A stretch of DNA of 64,000 nt from Cydia pomonella (GCF_033807575.1 NC_084715.1:9473349-9537348), one strand, 5' to 3'. Positions 31,300-43,370 are shown, numbered from the stretch's first letter. The notes: a model not told the origin generated them from the sequence alone. A program made the numbers and translations.

Positions 31300-32830
31300 T
31301 TAATAGTTTAAAGTATTTTAGTAGTTATAAATTTATAATCATATCGATATTTATTGGCCTGGTACACGATGGCAGTGCCACCTAGCGTTGGCAACTTGTT
31401 AGGCGCTCAAGAATAATGAGCGCAACAAAATAAAGATTATTCCTTAAATACATTTTTGTATAATGCAGTTTAATGCGCGAAATTTATTCGTTTCTCATGT
31501 TAAACACATTTGGTTTATAACTTTACTGAAAATAGGTAGTAAGAATTATTCGTGTATTATTATGTCAATATTCTTCGTTGATCTTTCGTTACAAATTAAT
31601 GGCAAAAAAAAAATGTTTTGATAACATACCTCGTGATCGTCTTCTAGGGAATACGTATGATGCTTTCAAATATAAAAACGTTGTTCTTTTTATGGATTTT
31701 AAACAACAACTTACGCTACACCTGTATTACGATTTTGCTATCTCGTTTGTCATCGCTCTGGGCCTTACGCTTGACTTGATAGACGACAGACAGAATGAAG
31801 TTGAGGAGATAATTCAAAATTTCATAGAAGGTAGACGTTAAAAATAACACTTGCACAGCCTGTGCTATCAAAATCGTTGCCAACTTAGCTTGCGCTAATT
31901 CTATCAGCCCTTCGCGCAAAAAGTATGCTTTTGACAGTCTTTCAACAACTGTCATTATAACTATTAATACAATATTGTTAGTATTCTGTATTAGCCATAC
32001 TATTTTATTAACAACCAAGTATTAAATAGAAGCTAGATTAAATATTTAGCCGTTAGGTTTTTTTATTCCCGTAAGACTGGAACATATTAAAATTATTTAA
32101 ACATATTTCGATCCAATTTATATATATAATCTATATATATGAAAACATTGATGTAGGTAAATGAAGACCTCAATGTCGTATTTAATTTGTTAATGATTAA
32201 TATTACATTCTTGTAAATAGCTTTGCAAATACCAGATTATACCTGATCTATTTTAAGAGATTAAGAATGGGTAAGTTACCCTTAAAGGATAGATATATAT
32301 CATCGCGGACTTTTTCGTAGACCAATTAAAGAGAGACAATCCCACCATACATTGTATTGTTATATTTCTAACGGATTAGGCAGCGTTTTCGATTAAAGCT
32401 CCTAAACCACGTGATTCTTTTCCGACATCTTTAGCAAACATCGTCATATTTTAACCAATTTACACAAAACCTTAACAAATTATACACCTGAACCTTCCTC
32501 AAGAATCACTTTATTAATAGGTGATAACCACATGAAAATCCGTTCAGTAGTTTTTGAGTTTATCGCAAACATATTAACTCAGAAATACCGAAACACCACG
32601 AAATTTTTCGCCGACTTTGGCCACATCAAGCGCTGTGATCGTTTTTGTTTGCCAAGCCCTCTGCTACCGGCCAATAGTAAATTGACATCGCGGGGAAATT
32701 TTATTCCAAGGCAAAATTCTTAAGTATTCTTCAAATCCATCGGAAAACGGTCAGATTTATCAAATGAAGTTCCAAAGAAACCGCGATCCTTCAGAATAGA
32801 TAATAAAAAATCTGAATGAGTTGAAGCTGA
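31300..32830. other. Intergenic, no gene recognised
   Basis: Contains an 87-codon plus ORF (31,578-31,841) and a 100-codon minus ORF (31,716-32,018) overlapping it; neither shows a family I recognise. Confidence 0.45.
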
Positions 32831-32831
32831 T

Positions 32832-33725
32832 GTTAAGAGGAAAGGGGACGATGGATTCTCCATACAAACGTAGTCCTCATTTTCTCCCTGGATATTGATT
32901 ATGGATAATATTTTTACAGGATTTTATGTATCTTAGTCATAGCAAAGATAATTTGAAGTAGAGGTGTATTGTTAATTAAAACTTTGTAGCCACGTAAATT
33001 TACTGTCTTCTTTCGACTATGATGAAAACTTTTAGAACGCCTTTTTACTTTGATCCTTATTCTTTCACTGATATATCCCTTGGAATGGTAGGCGGTCGAC
33101 TCCCGACCGATTGTGACATTCAAATTTCAAATTCGTTTAATTGAAATAAAATCAAAATTCCAATAATTCAAAAACGACATATGCCACTTGAAGAGATATG
33201 TTAAATTTGTTAAATATCAAATAGTGGTGCCATCTTACTGGGCACAACCTAAAGGTTATGGCGCCATTGCTCGAAACGATGTCGATATACCTTTGGCCTT
33301 TGATCTAATAGATGGCGCCACTCTTTAGATATTAAAACAAATTTAACACATATCGCTGAAAGAATAAAGAACAAAGTCAAATGACGTTCTAAAAGTTTTC
33401 ATCATGTGTTGAAAGATGGCAGTAAATTTACTTTGGCTACAAAGTTTTTCTTTGCCAATCCAACTCTATTTCGAATTCTCTTTAAATCAAATTCGTTTTT
33501 TTAATTATTATAAAAGTTAGAAGCGAAAAACAGGTATCATATATTTTTTTAACTCTTATAATATTGAAAATATCGATAAAACAATCAAGCGGTCGGGCAT
33601 AGCTATGATTAAAACACATCAAATTGTGTAGAAATATTTTAAATAATGTTAATATCCAGAGAGGAAAATGGGGACTACGTTTACAAGGAAAGGCGGTTTC
33701 GGAGCGGTCGTCCCCTTCGTCTTAA
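32832..33725. mobile_element. TTAA-flanked composite element, about 890 bp
   Basis: Left end TTAAGAGGAAAGGGGACG with CATACAAACGTAGTCCTCAT; right end ATGGGGACTACGTTTACAAG with GTCCCCTTCGTCTTAA. The ends match the small MITE at 23,287-23,410. Inside is an inverted pair of another family. No transposase coding seen. Confidence 0.7.
32925..33485. mobile_element. Inverted-dimer repeat nested in the TTAA element
   Basis: Left: TTTGTAGCCACGTAAATTTA, ACTTTTAGAACGCC, GTGGTGCCATCTTAC. Right in reverse: GATGGCGCCACTC, GTTCTAAAAGTTTTCATCAT, GTAAATTTACTTTGGCTACA. A single copy lies at 6,636-6,850. The left arm also contains an extra piece of about 115 bp near 33,080-33,195. Confidence 0.7.
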
Positions 33726-34095
33726 GTTCGCATTATCGAGACTCCACACTAGGGACCTGCCCCTACTCGTTATCTGCCCGTTGGATTGTCAAGTCGATGC
33801 GAGCCGCGCCGCGATTCCAACTTGTGTGTACTTTCTAAACGAGCGAGTGGAGCCTTGCAGCGGTCCCTGAATGTCTTGCTCAGGCTATGCAGATGGTTTA
33901 GAATAAGCCCTGTAAGTTGAGTGGCCGAGGATTTAGTTTGATTGAAAGTTAGTTCGACTTAAATTGGATTTTATGTACACAAATTCATGAGATGAAATGG
34001 ATAGGTATATGTGAAATGCCATACTTGTGGATCGGAACATATTCGTCTGTGGTTATAGTTATTTCAGTGGAAGAAGAAATTATTAGAACTGTTAC

Positions 34096-34356
34096 TATTA
34101 TTAACTAAAGCGACAGCCGCTTTCAAAGACGCACCGATCACAGACAAGCTGGTCGAGAAACGCCTGCAGTGGTTCGGACACGTCCAAAGGCGACCTTCAG
34201 ATCACATGGTCTAAATAGCATTGGCGATTCCAACGACGCCGCGGGGACGCGGGAGACCACTAGCACAGAACCGTGCTAAATGGAGGAAAAGGACAGCGAA
34301 GGCCGACCCCAAATAAATGGGATAAGGTCGAGGATGACGTTGATGATATTACTATT
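34096..34356 (+). mobile_element. Decayed LINE reverse-transcriptase C-terminal fragment
   Basis: Reads DAPITDKLVEKRLQWFGHVQ, RRPSDHMV, a stop, then RGRGRPLAQNRAKWRKRTAK, ADPK. The LRWFGHV and GRP blocks are typical of the RT C-terminal region of moth RTE/jockey-like LINEs. Several stops; dead. Confidence 0.75.
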
Positions 34357-34381
34357 ATTAACATTTTAATGGTAAATGGTA

Positions 34382-34430
34382 TAGTCAGCAAAGCTTAGCA
34401 CCCTTGCAAATAAATCTGACTGTACATAAT
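34382..34430. mobile_element. Fragment of the CAGTCAGCAAA repeat
   Basis: TAGTCAGCAAAGCTTAGCAC and AAATCTGACTGTACA resemble the two ends of the small palindromes near 31.2 kb, collapsed together. Confidence 0.5.
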
Positions 34431-34496
34431 TTTGACATAGTATGATGAAAACAACAAAAATTGTTGGTAAAGTACCTACCTACATAAAAGACTAAA

Positions 34497-34650
34497 GGAT
34501 GACTCACACTAGACTGGGCCGGGGCCGGGCCGGAGCTTCCGGCGCTTCGTTTTCTGTGGAAACCACGTGATCGCCGAACAGTCGTTATATAAAATGACCC
34601 GTTGGACGCCTCGGCCCGGGCACGGGCCGGTCTAGCGTGAGTCATCCTTA
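34497..34650. mobile_element. GC-rich palindromic MITE, complete copy
   Basis: Left AAGGATGACTCACACTAGAC, TGGGCCGGGGCCGGGCC; right GGGCACGGGCCGGTCTAGCG, TGAGTCATCCTTA. High GC against the AT-rich flanks. Truncated relative at 20,606-20,742. Confidence 0.82.
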
Positions 34651-34659
34651 ATGAAAATG

Positions 34660-36430
34660 GAAAGGTAATTTATACAATGTCCTGCCGCGGAAGCCACATG
34701 GCCCGACGTGTTCTTGGCCACCTACAAGAACTCACCATTGCAATGTAAAAAAAACGGACAAAATTTATCCTAGTTGGTTTTCTTCACCGCGTTCGTACTT
34801 AATAATATATACCAAACTGTAGTGATGAACTAATGAATGAATTTCATTCATAATTTTTCAATACAATTTTGCAACTTGCTGTATCTATTAACATCATGTT
34901 TGTCAATTAATTTGATCTATGTCCACTCAAACAATAAGCTCCCCTAGCTTTATTCAGTGACCTACAAATTTGGTCATTCATGCTCTGACGTAGAATCCCC
35001 ACGCTATTGACGCCATATCTCCCCATACTCGTACCTTGTTCACTAACTGTGACATCATTCGGTGGCTATCTAACTCGAGATTTGTATCGAGCTGCACTCG
35101 TGTCAAGTGCGGTTATTAAGTGTGGAGAGCACTTTAGATAATAGGATTGCCTGAAAACGCATTCCACTACGTCTGTCCCGGACACCTGATGGAATGTGTT
35201 TATTGATCTTTTATATCACCGGTTAGAGAATTAGGTTTATAGAGTATAGACTTTAAATAAAGCATTTAGTTTCGACACAAAAACGATCGATGTGCAGAAA
35301 ATGCTTATAGAGAGCGTTATTAGCGTAGCGGTAAGTGGGGCTTTCAAATCGCAGGTTAAAACCCAGGTCCAGGTCCAAGACCGATGGATTTTTCGAGATG
35401 ATTTTCATGAACCTACCTTTGAAGGAGAAAATATGCAAACGTGGCATTCAGCCTTCTGAAAGAGTTAAGCAGTCTATTGATATCATAAAAACTACACGTT
35501 GGCTACCATCTCCATTACCTTGTAGTCAACTTTGGACAGACTTGTAACAAATGAGGGATTACACGAGAAAATACGTCAGAATAGTGTTTACAAAGGGTGT
35601 CTTTCACGAGGCGAGTTGACGCGGGTCAAATCACAAGGAGGCCGATTTCGCTTTAACGATTTGATGTGGTTTTCATCTTGCTTTGACAAGACCTTGAGTA
35701 GTTTCAACAGGAATATGAAAGGCGGCTTATGTGGCGACTCCTGGATGCTAATTCCGATTTACATTTCGCACGTACTTTTTTGTACATTATGGTTAATGAA
35801 AATTAAAAATAATTTAATTTGCACACAAAAACTGCCTTCGCCTTTTAATCGATAAGGTTTTCTTCTGTGCAAAAAAGATTAAATATATGAATAAAAATGG
35901 GTTTAACAGTAGTGAACAATGAACATACATGAAGACAAGTTTGCATGCACACTGCGATACTTTTATAAAACAGGTATAAACAGGGGTCCCCAAGGTAGGG
36001 TTAGCCTGTATCTTGGGCAACCAGTAATTAAATTACAAAGCTTTGGCGCGATTAAGACGCACCGGTGAATAATAATGATATCAAAACGACATCATTGTGA
36101 TATCGGAATATAAGTTCAAATTGGAATACCGATTGCATTTCGACAATACCAACCGGCGTGAGCTTCTAAAGTTACTTAATTGGTGCTCACAGTCAAGGTC
36201 GTGTAAAACAAAAGAAACATCAAATTATTAAAATAGAATCGGCCTCAAGCGACGCTCTTACATTATTCAAGCCCTCATGTAACTCGTGTAATAGTTGACC
36301 TGTTGATGTTGTTAGCTTTGTGCTCAGCATTATCAATATTATCATTGAGTTGCTGCTGTGTTTTGATGCAAAAGGTTTAAAACGATAATATTTGTGTTTA
36401 TTAGTTACATTGATTAAAGTTAAAGTAACA
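34660..36430. other. Intergenic, no gene recognised
   Basis: Includes a 107-codon plus ORF (35,532-35,855) without recognisable family or exon context. Nothing else supported. Confidence 0.45.
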
Positions 36431-36433
36431 ACA

Positions 36434-36624
36434 GTACCCCTAGTGTAAATAAATTCGATTTCCAAACGTGACGTACGCGTTTGCGTTTAGTCTCATTTTG
36501 TATTGGATTTCGAAAGAGCGCGCCAAGCGGGACGTTTTGGAAACTCAAAATCCTATACAAAATGAGACTTAACGCAAACGCGTTCGTCACGTTATGATGT
36601 CGATCAAAGTTACACTAGGGGTAC
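36434..36624. mobile_element. Palindromic MITE, GTACCCCTAGTGTAAAT termini, copy 2 (reverse of copy 1)
   Basis: Same ends and inner text as 21,444-21,627 but inverted: here ATTTCGAAAGAGCGCGCCAA precedes GCGGGACGTTTTGG. 191 bp, few substitutions. Confidence 0.85.
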
Positions 36625-36703
36625 AGTTTATTTCAAAGTTCAATTGTTTTGAACGATAAAGTTAAATTAAATAATTTATTTTACAATTTATATATTTTTT
36701 TAA

Positions 36704-36815
36704 TACTACGTCGGTGGCAAACAGGCATACAGCCCGCCTGATGGTAAGCAGTCTCATGGAGTTACATGCGCGTTGCCGACCCTAAACCCACCCCGCCCGT
36801 TGAGCTCGGTGATTT
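36704..36815 (+). mobile_element. GGCAAACAAG family repeat, short copy
   Basis: Carries CTACGTCGGTGGCAAACAGG, CCCGCCTGATGGTAAGCAGT, GTTGCCGACCCTAAACC, GTTGAGCTCGG; lacks the 3' third. Confidence 0.75.
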
Positions 36816-37446
36816 ACAATTAAATTCCATTCAATTATTTTGCATCAAAAGTCGTACATAAAAGTAATTAAAATATAACAGTTTCACACAATTTACCAAC
36901 ATCTGGCATGCACAATATATAATCACATATAAAATTATTATAGTTATTGCAAAACAGTAATATAACGTCAATTCCCTTGTGGTTGCGATGCTTCGTTAAT
37001 TTTTACCCTAATTAAACTTCCTTATAACGAGTTTGCAAAATCTACTTCAAAAAATATAAAAAAAAAATATTATCTCTTTTTATATGCGCAAGTCTAGCAA
37101 CGGATATGTTTGAAGTCAGTGACAAGTTCTTTTTTAAAGTTGGTTATAAATAGAGCCTAACCAGTTTAATAAGCGTTATATCTTTATTAATAAATTGTAC
37201 ACAGTAGCCACTCTATTTAGATGTCCATAACTTGATAAACGATAACAGAACCTTCATTTGATTAGGCCGGCTACCTATATCGATTGCAAACGGCTTGACT
37301 CTTAGTTTTGTTTTACTTTTACAAAAAAAAATTGTTACTTGATTTTACAGTACATATGTTACGGTACTTTACTCAACTAGTGCGATAATTGGCACATTAC
37401 GTAGCTATATCGTAAATTCAAAGGGTCATTTATGTACTATAAAACG

Positions 37447-37575
37447 TTGTACGATACATGTGCGAATAAGGAATTCGCAACTCGTGTTGATTTAAAACAC
37501 TCCCTTCGGGTTTTTAATGTATCGCCACTCGTTGCAAATTTCATATTTTTCGCACTTGTATCGTAATGTACTATT
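37447..37575. mobile_element. Imperfect palindromic MITE
   Basis: Left GTACGATACATGTGCGAATA, GAATTCGCAACTCGTG; right CACTCGTTGCAAATT, TTTTTCGCACTTGTATCGTA. Centre ACACTCCCTTCGGG. Confidence 0.65.
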
Positions 37576-37934
37576 TCATTGTTTGCGTACCTACTAAGAG
37601 TCCATGATTACAAAAAAACAACGCTGCTTTATTTACCGTTCCTGTAATGGAGCCTAAATTATTTCAGAAAATTCATGTCCAGCGTTCCCCGTTGGATAAT
37701 AAACTATCATTTATAATTTACATCAACTACTAATAATAAGTGTCAAATTCGACGTTTAGTTTCTGATTACATTGACTTTTGAGATAAATATTATTCGACC
37801 TTTGTTAGGTCGGTCACACCAACTCATATTTTGTATGGAAAGTGTAAAATATTCTTAGACGTTAAATATCGCCGAATTTCCAAAGTTAATAGCAAAAATA
37901 ATGTCATAAATTTTAATATATTTAAACAAACAAG

Positions 37935-38262
37935 CGCTGGTGGCCTAGCGGTAAGAGCATGCGGCTTGCAATCTGGAGGTTGCGCGTTCAAACCCCGCCC
38001 CGGCTCGTACCAATTTCGTTTTTCGGAACTTATGTACGGAATATCATTTGATATTTATCAGCCGCTTTTCAGTGAAGGAAAACATCGTGAGGACACCGGA
38101 CTAATCCCAATAAGGCCTAGTTTACCCTCTGGGTTGGAAGGTCAGTTGGAAGTCGCTTTCGTAAAAACTTCTTGGGATTATTTGCCAAGCGGACCCCAGA
38201 ATCACATGAGCCATGGCAAAATGCCAGGAAAAACGCGAGGAGGAGTAAGAAGAAGAAACAAA
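37935..38262 (+). mobile_element. tRNA-derived SINE, about 325 bp
   Basis: Head GCGCTGGTGGCCTAGCGGTA, AGAGCATGCGGCTTGCAATC, GTTCAAACCCCGCCCC gives pol III A and B boxes. Body has ACATCGTGAGGACACCGGAC and AACTTCTTGGGATTATTTGC. Ends in a GAAGAAGAA-type tail. A common moth SINE structure (from memory). A chance ORF runs through it. Confidence 0.85.
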
Positions 38263-38508
38263 CCACGGAAATAGAACCAACTGTTATTTTCGTATATAAA
38301 CATAAGTTGTACCTAATAATAAAACATGACTTGTATGGGGTCAAAGTAATGTATTAAGGTTGCTGTAGGTACCTACGAAAGACATCTGAGACACTTTCAC
38401 GGGTGATTACACTACAGAGATGAACGTTTACGTTACGTTACGTTCCGTTCCGTTTTAAAGTAAATTGCCTGTTTGTTTAAACTTGCTGTGCCAGTAATTG
38501 ATTAATAT

Positions 38509-38738
38509 AGTCAGCATCAAACGTACCGGATCTAACAACACTTCAAAAGTATGTACCATTCTGTAACAGCTTAAAAAAAGTCATGGTTCTATATGTAGAA
38601 CAATTACTACTGTAAAAGATATACTTCTGAACATGAATTTTAGAGATTTATGTATATATTTTGGATAAGTTATCCAAAATATCAAATACTTCTGGCGCGA
38701 TGTTTCATCCGCTACTTTTGATGCTGATTGTACCTATG
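38509..38738. mobile_element. CAGTCAGC-type MITE, copy A
   Basis: Left AGTCAGCATCAAACGTACCG, right CGCGATGTTTCATCCGCTAC, TTTTGATGCTGATTGTAC. The reverse complement matches the left part of 53,828-54,072. Confidence 0.7.
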
Positions 38739-38837
38739 CCATATAAATCCAATAACTAGAAATATACATATGTAAACTTAGCCATTAAACCCGTTTTAAG
38801 GTAAGCCTATTTAAAAATGAGTTGCCTAATATAAGAC

Positions 38838-39464
38838 AAAAAAACCGGCCAAGAGCATGTCGGGCCACGCTCAGTGTAGGGTTCCGTAGTTACTCTTCCG
38901 TCACAATAAGCTAAACTGGAGCTTAAAGTATAGTAAATTGTTAACCAAGGGATGAAACGGTACCTTTCACCCGAGTTAAACAAATAGGCAAATTTGCATA
39001 ATCAGTACCTAATTAAAGTAAGTCTTTTTACTATGAAGGGAAAACTTTTTGCGATAACTCAAAAACAGCTAAACTGATCATGTCTGCTATAGTTTTCATT
39101 TAATGTCTTTCTTAAGCTCTACTTACACGATTTTTTTCATATTTTTTGGACCTATGGTTCAAAAGTTAGAGGGGGGGGGACACATTATTTTTTTCTTTCG
39201 GAGCGATTATCTCAGAATATATTCACTTTATCAAAAAATGATTCGTAAAAACCCCTATTAGTTTTGAAAGACCTTTCCAACGATACCCCACACTCTAGGG
39301 TTGAAGCGAAAAAAAAATTTCACCCCCACTTTACGTGTAGGGGAGGTACCCTAAAAAAAATTAAATTTTTAGATTTTATTGTACGACTTTGTCGGCTTTA
39401 TTGATTTATATATCCATGCCAAATTTCATCTTTCTAGCACTAACGACCACGGAGCAAAGCCTCG

Positions 39465-39515
<51 letters not shown>

Positions 39516-39575
39516 GGACATGGCGAAACTATAAGGGTTCCGTTTTATGCCATTTGGCTACGGAACCCTAAAAAA
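38838..39575 (+). mobile_element. ACCGGCC...TACGGAACCCTA element with (GACA)n
   Basis: Starts AAACCGGCCAAGAGCATGTC, has GCTCAGTGTAGGGTTCCGTA, ends TTTGGCTACGGAACCCTAAA. Related to shorter copies at 23,451 and 48,844. No coding. Confidence 0.7.
39464..39520 (+). repeat. (GACA)n microsatellite
   Basis: About 12 near-perfect tetranucleotide units inside the preceding element, at the position where its relatives carry GACGGACAGAC text. Confidence 0.9.
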
Positions 39576-39579
39576 TGGA

Positions 39580-40850
39580 ACTTGTAAAAAATAATTAATC
39601 CAATAACAAGCCTTTTTAACAAAATACCTGATACTTTTCAAACTGTGTAACTAAATAATGCTAAAAACATGAGTTAACCAGGTAATGTACATAAAACTAA
39701 TAATAAAACATGCTCAGTTACTTAAATGAGACCTAGACGAAACATAATATACTTTTCTGACATTATGAAAATATAATTTCATTTTATAGGCGGATCAAAT
39801 TCTCAGCGGGATACCTTTGAGCTCTATTTTCTACGGCTTTTCAATTGATACTCAATAAAAAGGATTTAAAGTGCTATCAATTGATCTGTCAACGATTTCT
39901 TATTCATCGTTTAGTTAGGTTTGGTTTGTATAGATTACTATTTTGACACGCAATAACGAGTGATATATCTGTGTCAAAAAATTAACTTAATTTAAGATAT
40001 GTGTAAAGTAAGTATCCATACCAAATTCGCAAAGTGGTTGTACTTTTTTTGAAACTGCTGAACCTGCTAAATGAACAGGTTAGCAATTGCATTGAATAAA
40101 TTTAACAATTTTAATGGACTATTTTTATTGTGATCAAGCAGTATAAACCAGATATTTAATGTGATGCTAGCAAATACAAATTACTTTGTAGTATCAAGCT
40201 ACTTAATATTAAGACTTTCTGCTCCAACTAGTTTCACTAAGGATTTTAAAGGATTTCATCTTCACTTTGTTTCTAGGAAGGTAAGTTAATATTTCAATAA
40301 GGAAACCCATGTTCGCTCTTTGTACTCTTTGGTTGATGTAACGCGTTCTTTGATCGCTGTCTAATTGTAGCTTGCCTAATTAACAATAAAAAAAGGAGAT
40401 TTATTCCCAGTTCGGTCATAATTCTACTCGTGTTACGTCAATAAACCGACGGATAAAAATAATTGGAGTATAATCACAATGCCGTAAATTAACAGTTGGC
40501 TTGTGTAATTCATTATTAATGTAGGCGGAAAATAAAGACACATTGGTCTTTCTATGAAATAAAATTACGAGGTTTTACCAACATGATCATGCTTCAACAA
40601 TTAGCCTATATTAACCAATGTTATGCTCCTAAGTAGTTCCAACTAATATAATGGTATTCAGGAAGGTCACGGCAATAGAGACAATTTAATATGATTCAAC
40701 TTTCAACCACACCAACCTTTTGTGCAGCCGGAGGGCTCACAATCTGATTCTGACTAATTAAATTAAAATGGCGCTTTTTTGAACAAAATCTTTTGATCCT
40801 AATCGATGCTTCAGATTCAGCAATTTTGTTGATTTAACTTAATGTGTTTA
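39580..40850. other. Intergenic, no gene recognised
   Basis: AT-rich, no recognised repeat or coding signal. Confidence 0.5.
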
Positions 40851-40852
40851 CC

Positions 40853-41075
40853 CACCCAGGTAGTGACACTGCCTATGAAGCCGATGGTCCCGGGTTCGAA
40901 TCCCGGTAAGGACATTTATTTGTATGATTAACACAGATATTTGTTCCGGAGTCATAGGTGTTTTATATGTATTTAGTGAAGTATTTATTTATCTATATAC
41001 GTATATCGTCGGCTAATAGTACCCATAGTACAAACTTTGCTTAGTTTGGGGCTAGGTCGATTTGTGTAGAGAAAA
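40853..41075 (+). mobile_element. tRNA-headed SINE, copy 1
   Basis: Has TAGTGACACTGCCTATGAAG, CGGGTTCGAATCCCGGTAAG (box B at 40,893-40,903), ACAGATATTTGTTCCGGAGT and TTTGGGGCTAGGTCGATTTG. Same family as 60,284-60,536 and the reverse copies at 42.5 and 49.3 kb. No A-tail remains. Confidence 0.8.
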
Positions 41076-41079
41076 ATAT

Positions 41080-42530
41080 ACCTATACATTTCGCTTCGAA
41101 TGATGGTCCCTAAGACAGTTAATTTTTTATATGGAATAGCTGTGACGTAAAATATCCGTACTAATTTTTTAGAGGTTTAGCATATTCATTTATTTATGAA
41201 TATAACATATAAGTAATAAAAATCGTATTATTGAATACATATTTTATCGTTTTTTTTTTTTTAAATTAAGCCCAACCTGAAGACAATTGAAGGAACTGTC
41301 CCAGAGAACATCATTTGTCACTAAATGCAAATATTATAACATTTTGCTTTAAAACGCAATTGAGTAAACAGTAATTAATACTTACTGTTTAATTTGAAAA
41401 TAAATTGTCCAATTTGAAAATAAGTCATAAGGTTCTATGAGTTTTCGTAAGCTTCTAGTGGCTTCGCACAGGTATTATTTCGCACAGGAATGTCCTTTGA
41501 CAAGGCAATTGAAACAATCAAGTAGCTTAAGCCGTAATTCGAAACAACAATGCTGCTCGCGATCGTGAATCATCGCAGCGACTACTGGGTTTATGGTATA
41601 CTAATATTTTAGTTACTGTCCGATATAATCTAGCCTTGGCAACTGGAAAGCTTTGTCACTATCTCTTTAGTATATCCGTTTAAAGATTTTTTTATTTCTC
41701 AAAAGAATAACAATTGTTCACTTACTGTGAGAAAAAACACAACAATGAATTACACAATTAAATTAGTGAGCAAAAATAATAAATATAATCATGCCGCTCA
41801 AGTAGTAGAAATACAATCTACGTATATTAAAAGTGGTGTGTGTCAGGTAGAACAGAGTAGAGCGCACCGTGCCGTGCGATGCAAGACATTTATTCATCAT
41901 ATCCCTTAATAATTAAGTTGTGATCACGCAACTTTGAAAACCTCACCCGCTTAGCAACTACCCTTCCGCTGTACCATCAGCCGTAAAATGCATGGCGGCT
42001 CACTGTACTTCAATTTCAATAAGAACGGTTATCTATAGAACAGTGCTACTCATGCATGTCGTTCTAATTACTCAACAAGCTCATTACTGGGCCGTATCTC
42101 CCACTGTACGCCGACCACTAAATCATTAGCACCAGGCGCCAACGCAACAATTAGGGGCACACTGATGTGCTCAGATATTAAAAGTAAACCCCCAGCTGTT
42201 AATAAAGATGAGACGAACGTGTTTTGCATACGTAAACAGCTCAAAGACTTGCAAATGTTGACAAAATATAACCGCGAGTGACCGGCGCCGGATGAAAGTC
42301 GGACTTAATTTTGTACGTGACAGATTAGAGGGGATACCAGAGAGCCCAAACTGGCTCCTAAATTTGACAGAAGGTGACATGGCTGCCGTTTTGCTACTGA
42401 TCACAGAAGAAGCGATCTGGTGGTAGTAGCAAACCTAGACTGTCTGTTAGTCAGGAGAATCCATTTCGCCTTCTACTTAGGTATGCCACACGTAATCATT
42501 TAAGTTGTTTTATTTATAGTTTTAGCTATT
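41080..42530. other. Intergenic, no gene recognised
   Basis: Poly-T near 41,250. Short ORFs on both strands without family resemblance. Confidence 0.45.
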
Positions 42531-42534
42531 TAAT

Positions 42535-42945
42535 AAATAAATATTATAAGGACATTCTTACTCAAATTGACCAAGTCCCACGATAAGCTCAAGAAGGCAA
42601 GCTGTCAACAAGCGTTGACAGCTTGCCAGCAGCGTTATATCTCGCAATCTTAAATAAAAAAATATTACGGGGTAGTAATTAGGTAAGTGTAACTAAACAA
42701 AACTTCTTAATTCATGATTACACGGGTGAATTCTGTCTGGTTTGATTTATTGCCCTTATTGGATTTACAATTGTATATAATATACAAATAAATACATAGA
42801 AAACATCCACGAGTCAGGAACACACAAATAAACTGTACTCATCACACTAATAAATGCCCTTAGCCGGGATTCGAATCCAGGACCATGCATCGGCTTTATG
42901 GACAAGGTCACTGCCCACCAAGGCCAGACTGGTCGTCAATGTTAA
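42535..42945 (-). mobile_element. tRNA-headed SINE, reverse copy split by an insertion
   Basis: 3' part (GGACATTCTTACTCAAATTG, AAGTCCCACGATAAGCTCAA) at 42,548-42,592; body and head (CATAGAAAACATCCACGAGT, CGGGATTCGAATCCAGGACC, AAGGTCACTGCCCACCA) from about 42,780. About 175 bp of foreign sequence lies between. Confidence 0.75.
42596..42627. repeat. Perfect 14-bp inverted repeat with 4-nt loop
   Basis: GGCAAGCTGTCAAC, AAGC, GTTGACAGCTTGCC. Located at the edge of the sequence that splits the SINE. Confidence 0.9.
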
Positions 42946-43296
42946 TGTCGTCAATTTATTATGTAAAGTGTAACGTTTAACGTCAAATAAGTATTTTTCA
43001 TTTAGCATAATCATTTTCATATTATAAATATTATTATTGTTTTCATATTATAAACATTTTCTTTCTTTCATCTTCTATAATAGCCATGTAACATTTTATC
43101 GTTTTCTCGAATCGAATTGCTAGAGAAGAATTATAGCCGGCCAGCTGGGATCCTGTCATCTTGTCCCTGCATCCATCCTACTTAACAGCGACACCTGGAT
43201 TTTGTATATTACATACATTTGCATGTTATTCGACTCTTTGCTTAAATTTCACTTGACTGCATGACATAAAAAAAATAAAACAGTATTGTGAAATTT

Positions 43297-43370
43297 ATTG
43301 AAGTGATCACTGATCCTGAGTAAACTGGATGAAACCACATTATATTATTAAGTTATGCTAGGCGATGATA
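43297..43370 (+). repeat. Direct repeat, left copy
   Basis: AAGTGATCACTGATCCTGAG, ACCACATTATATTATTAAGT, TATGCTAGGCGATGAT. Matches 43,815-43,889 with few differences. Its right edge meets a MITE. Confidence 0.75.

Noticed and set aside
31578..32018. Overlapping 87-codon plus and 100-codon minus ORFs
   Set aside because: Mutual shadows in AT-rich DNA, no recognised domain, and no splice or promoter context.
35532..35855. 107-codon plus ORF
   Set aside because: No family resemblance and no intron or UTR signals; treated as chance.
37831..38274. 147-codon plus ORF
   Set aside because: Lies across a tRNA-derived SINE; the translation is SINE text.
40893..40910. tRNA gene at the GGTTCGAATCC motif
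   Set aside because: The same head with SINE body recurs at 42.5 and 60.3 kb, with a further body-only copy at 49.3 kb, so it is a SINE.
42171..42404. 77-codon minus ORF as a gene
   Set aside because: No recognisable domain and no splice or promoter context.
42596..42627. Bacterial-type terminator hairpin
   Set aside because: Eukaryotic context, no T-tract, and association with a repeat insertion.
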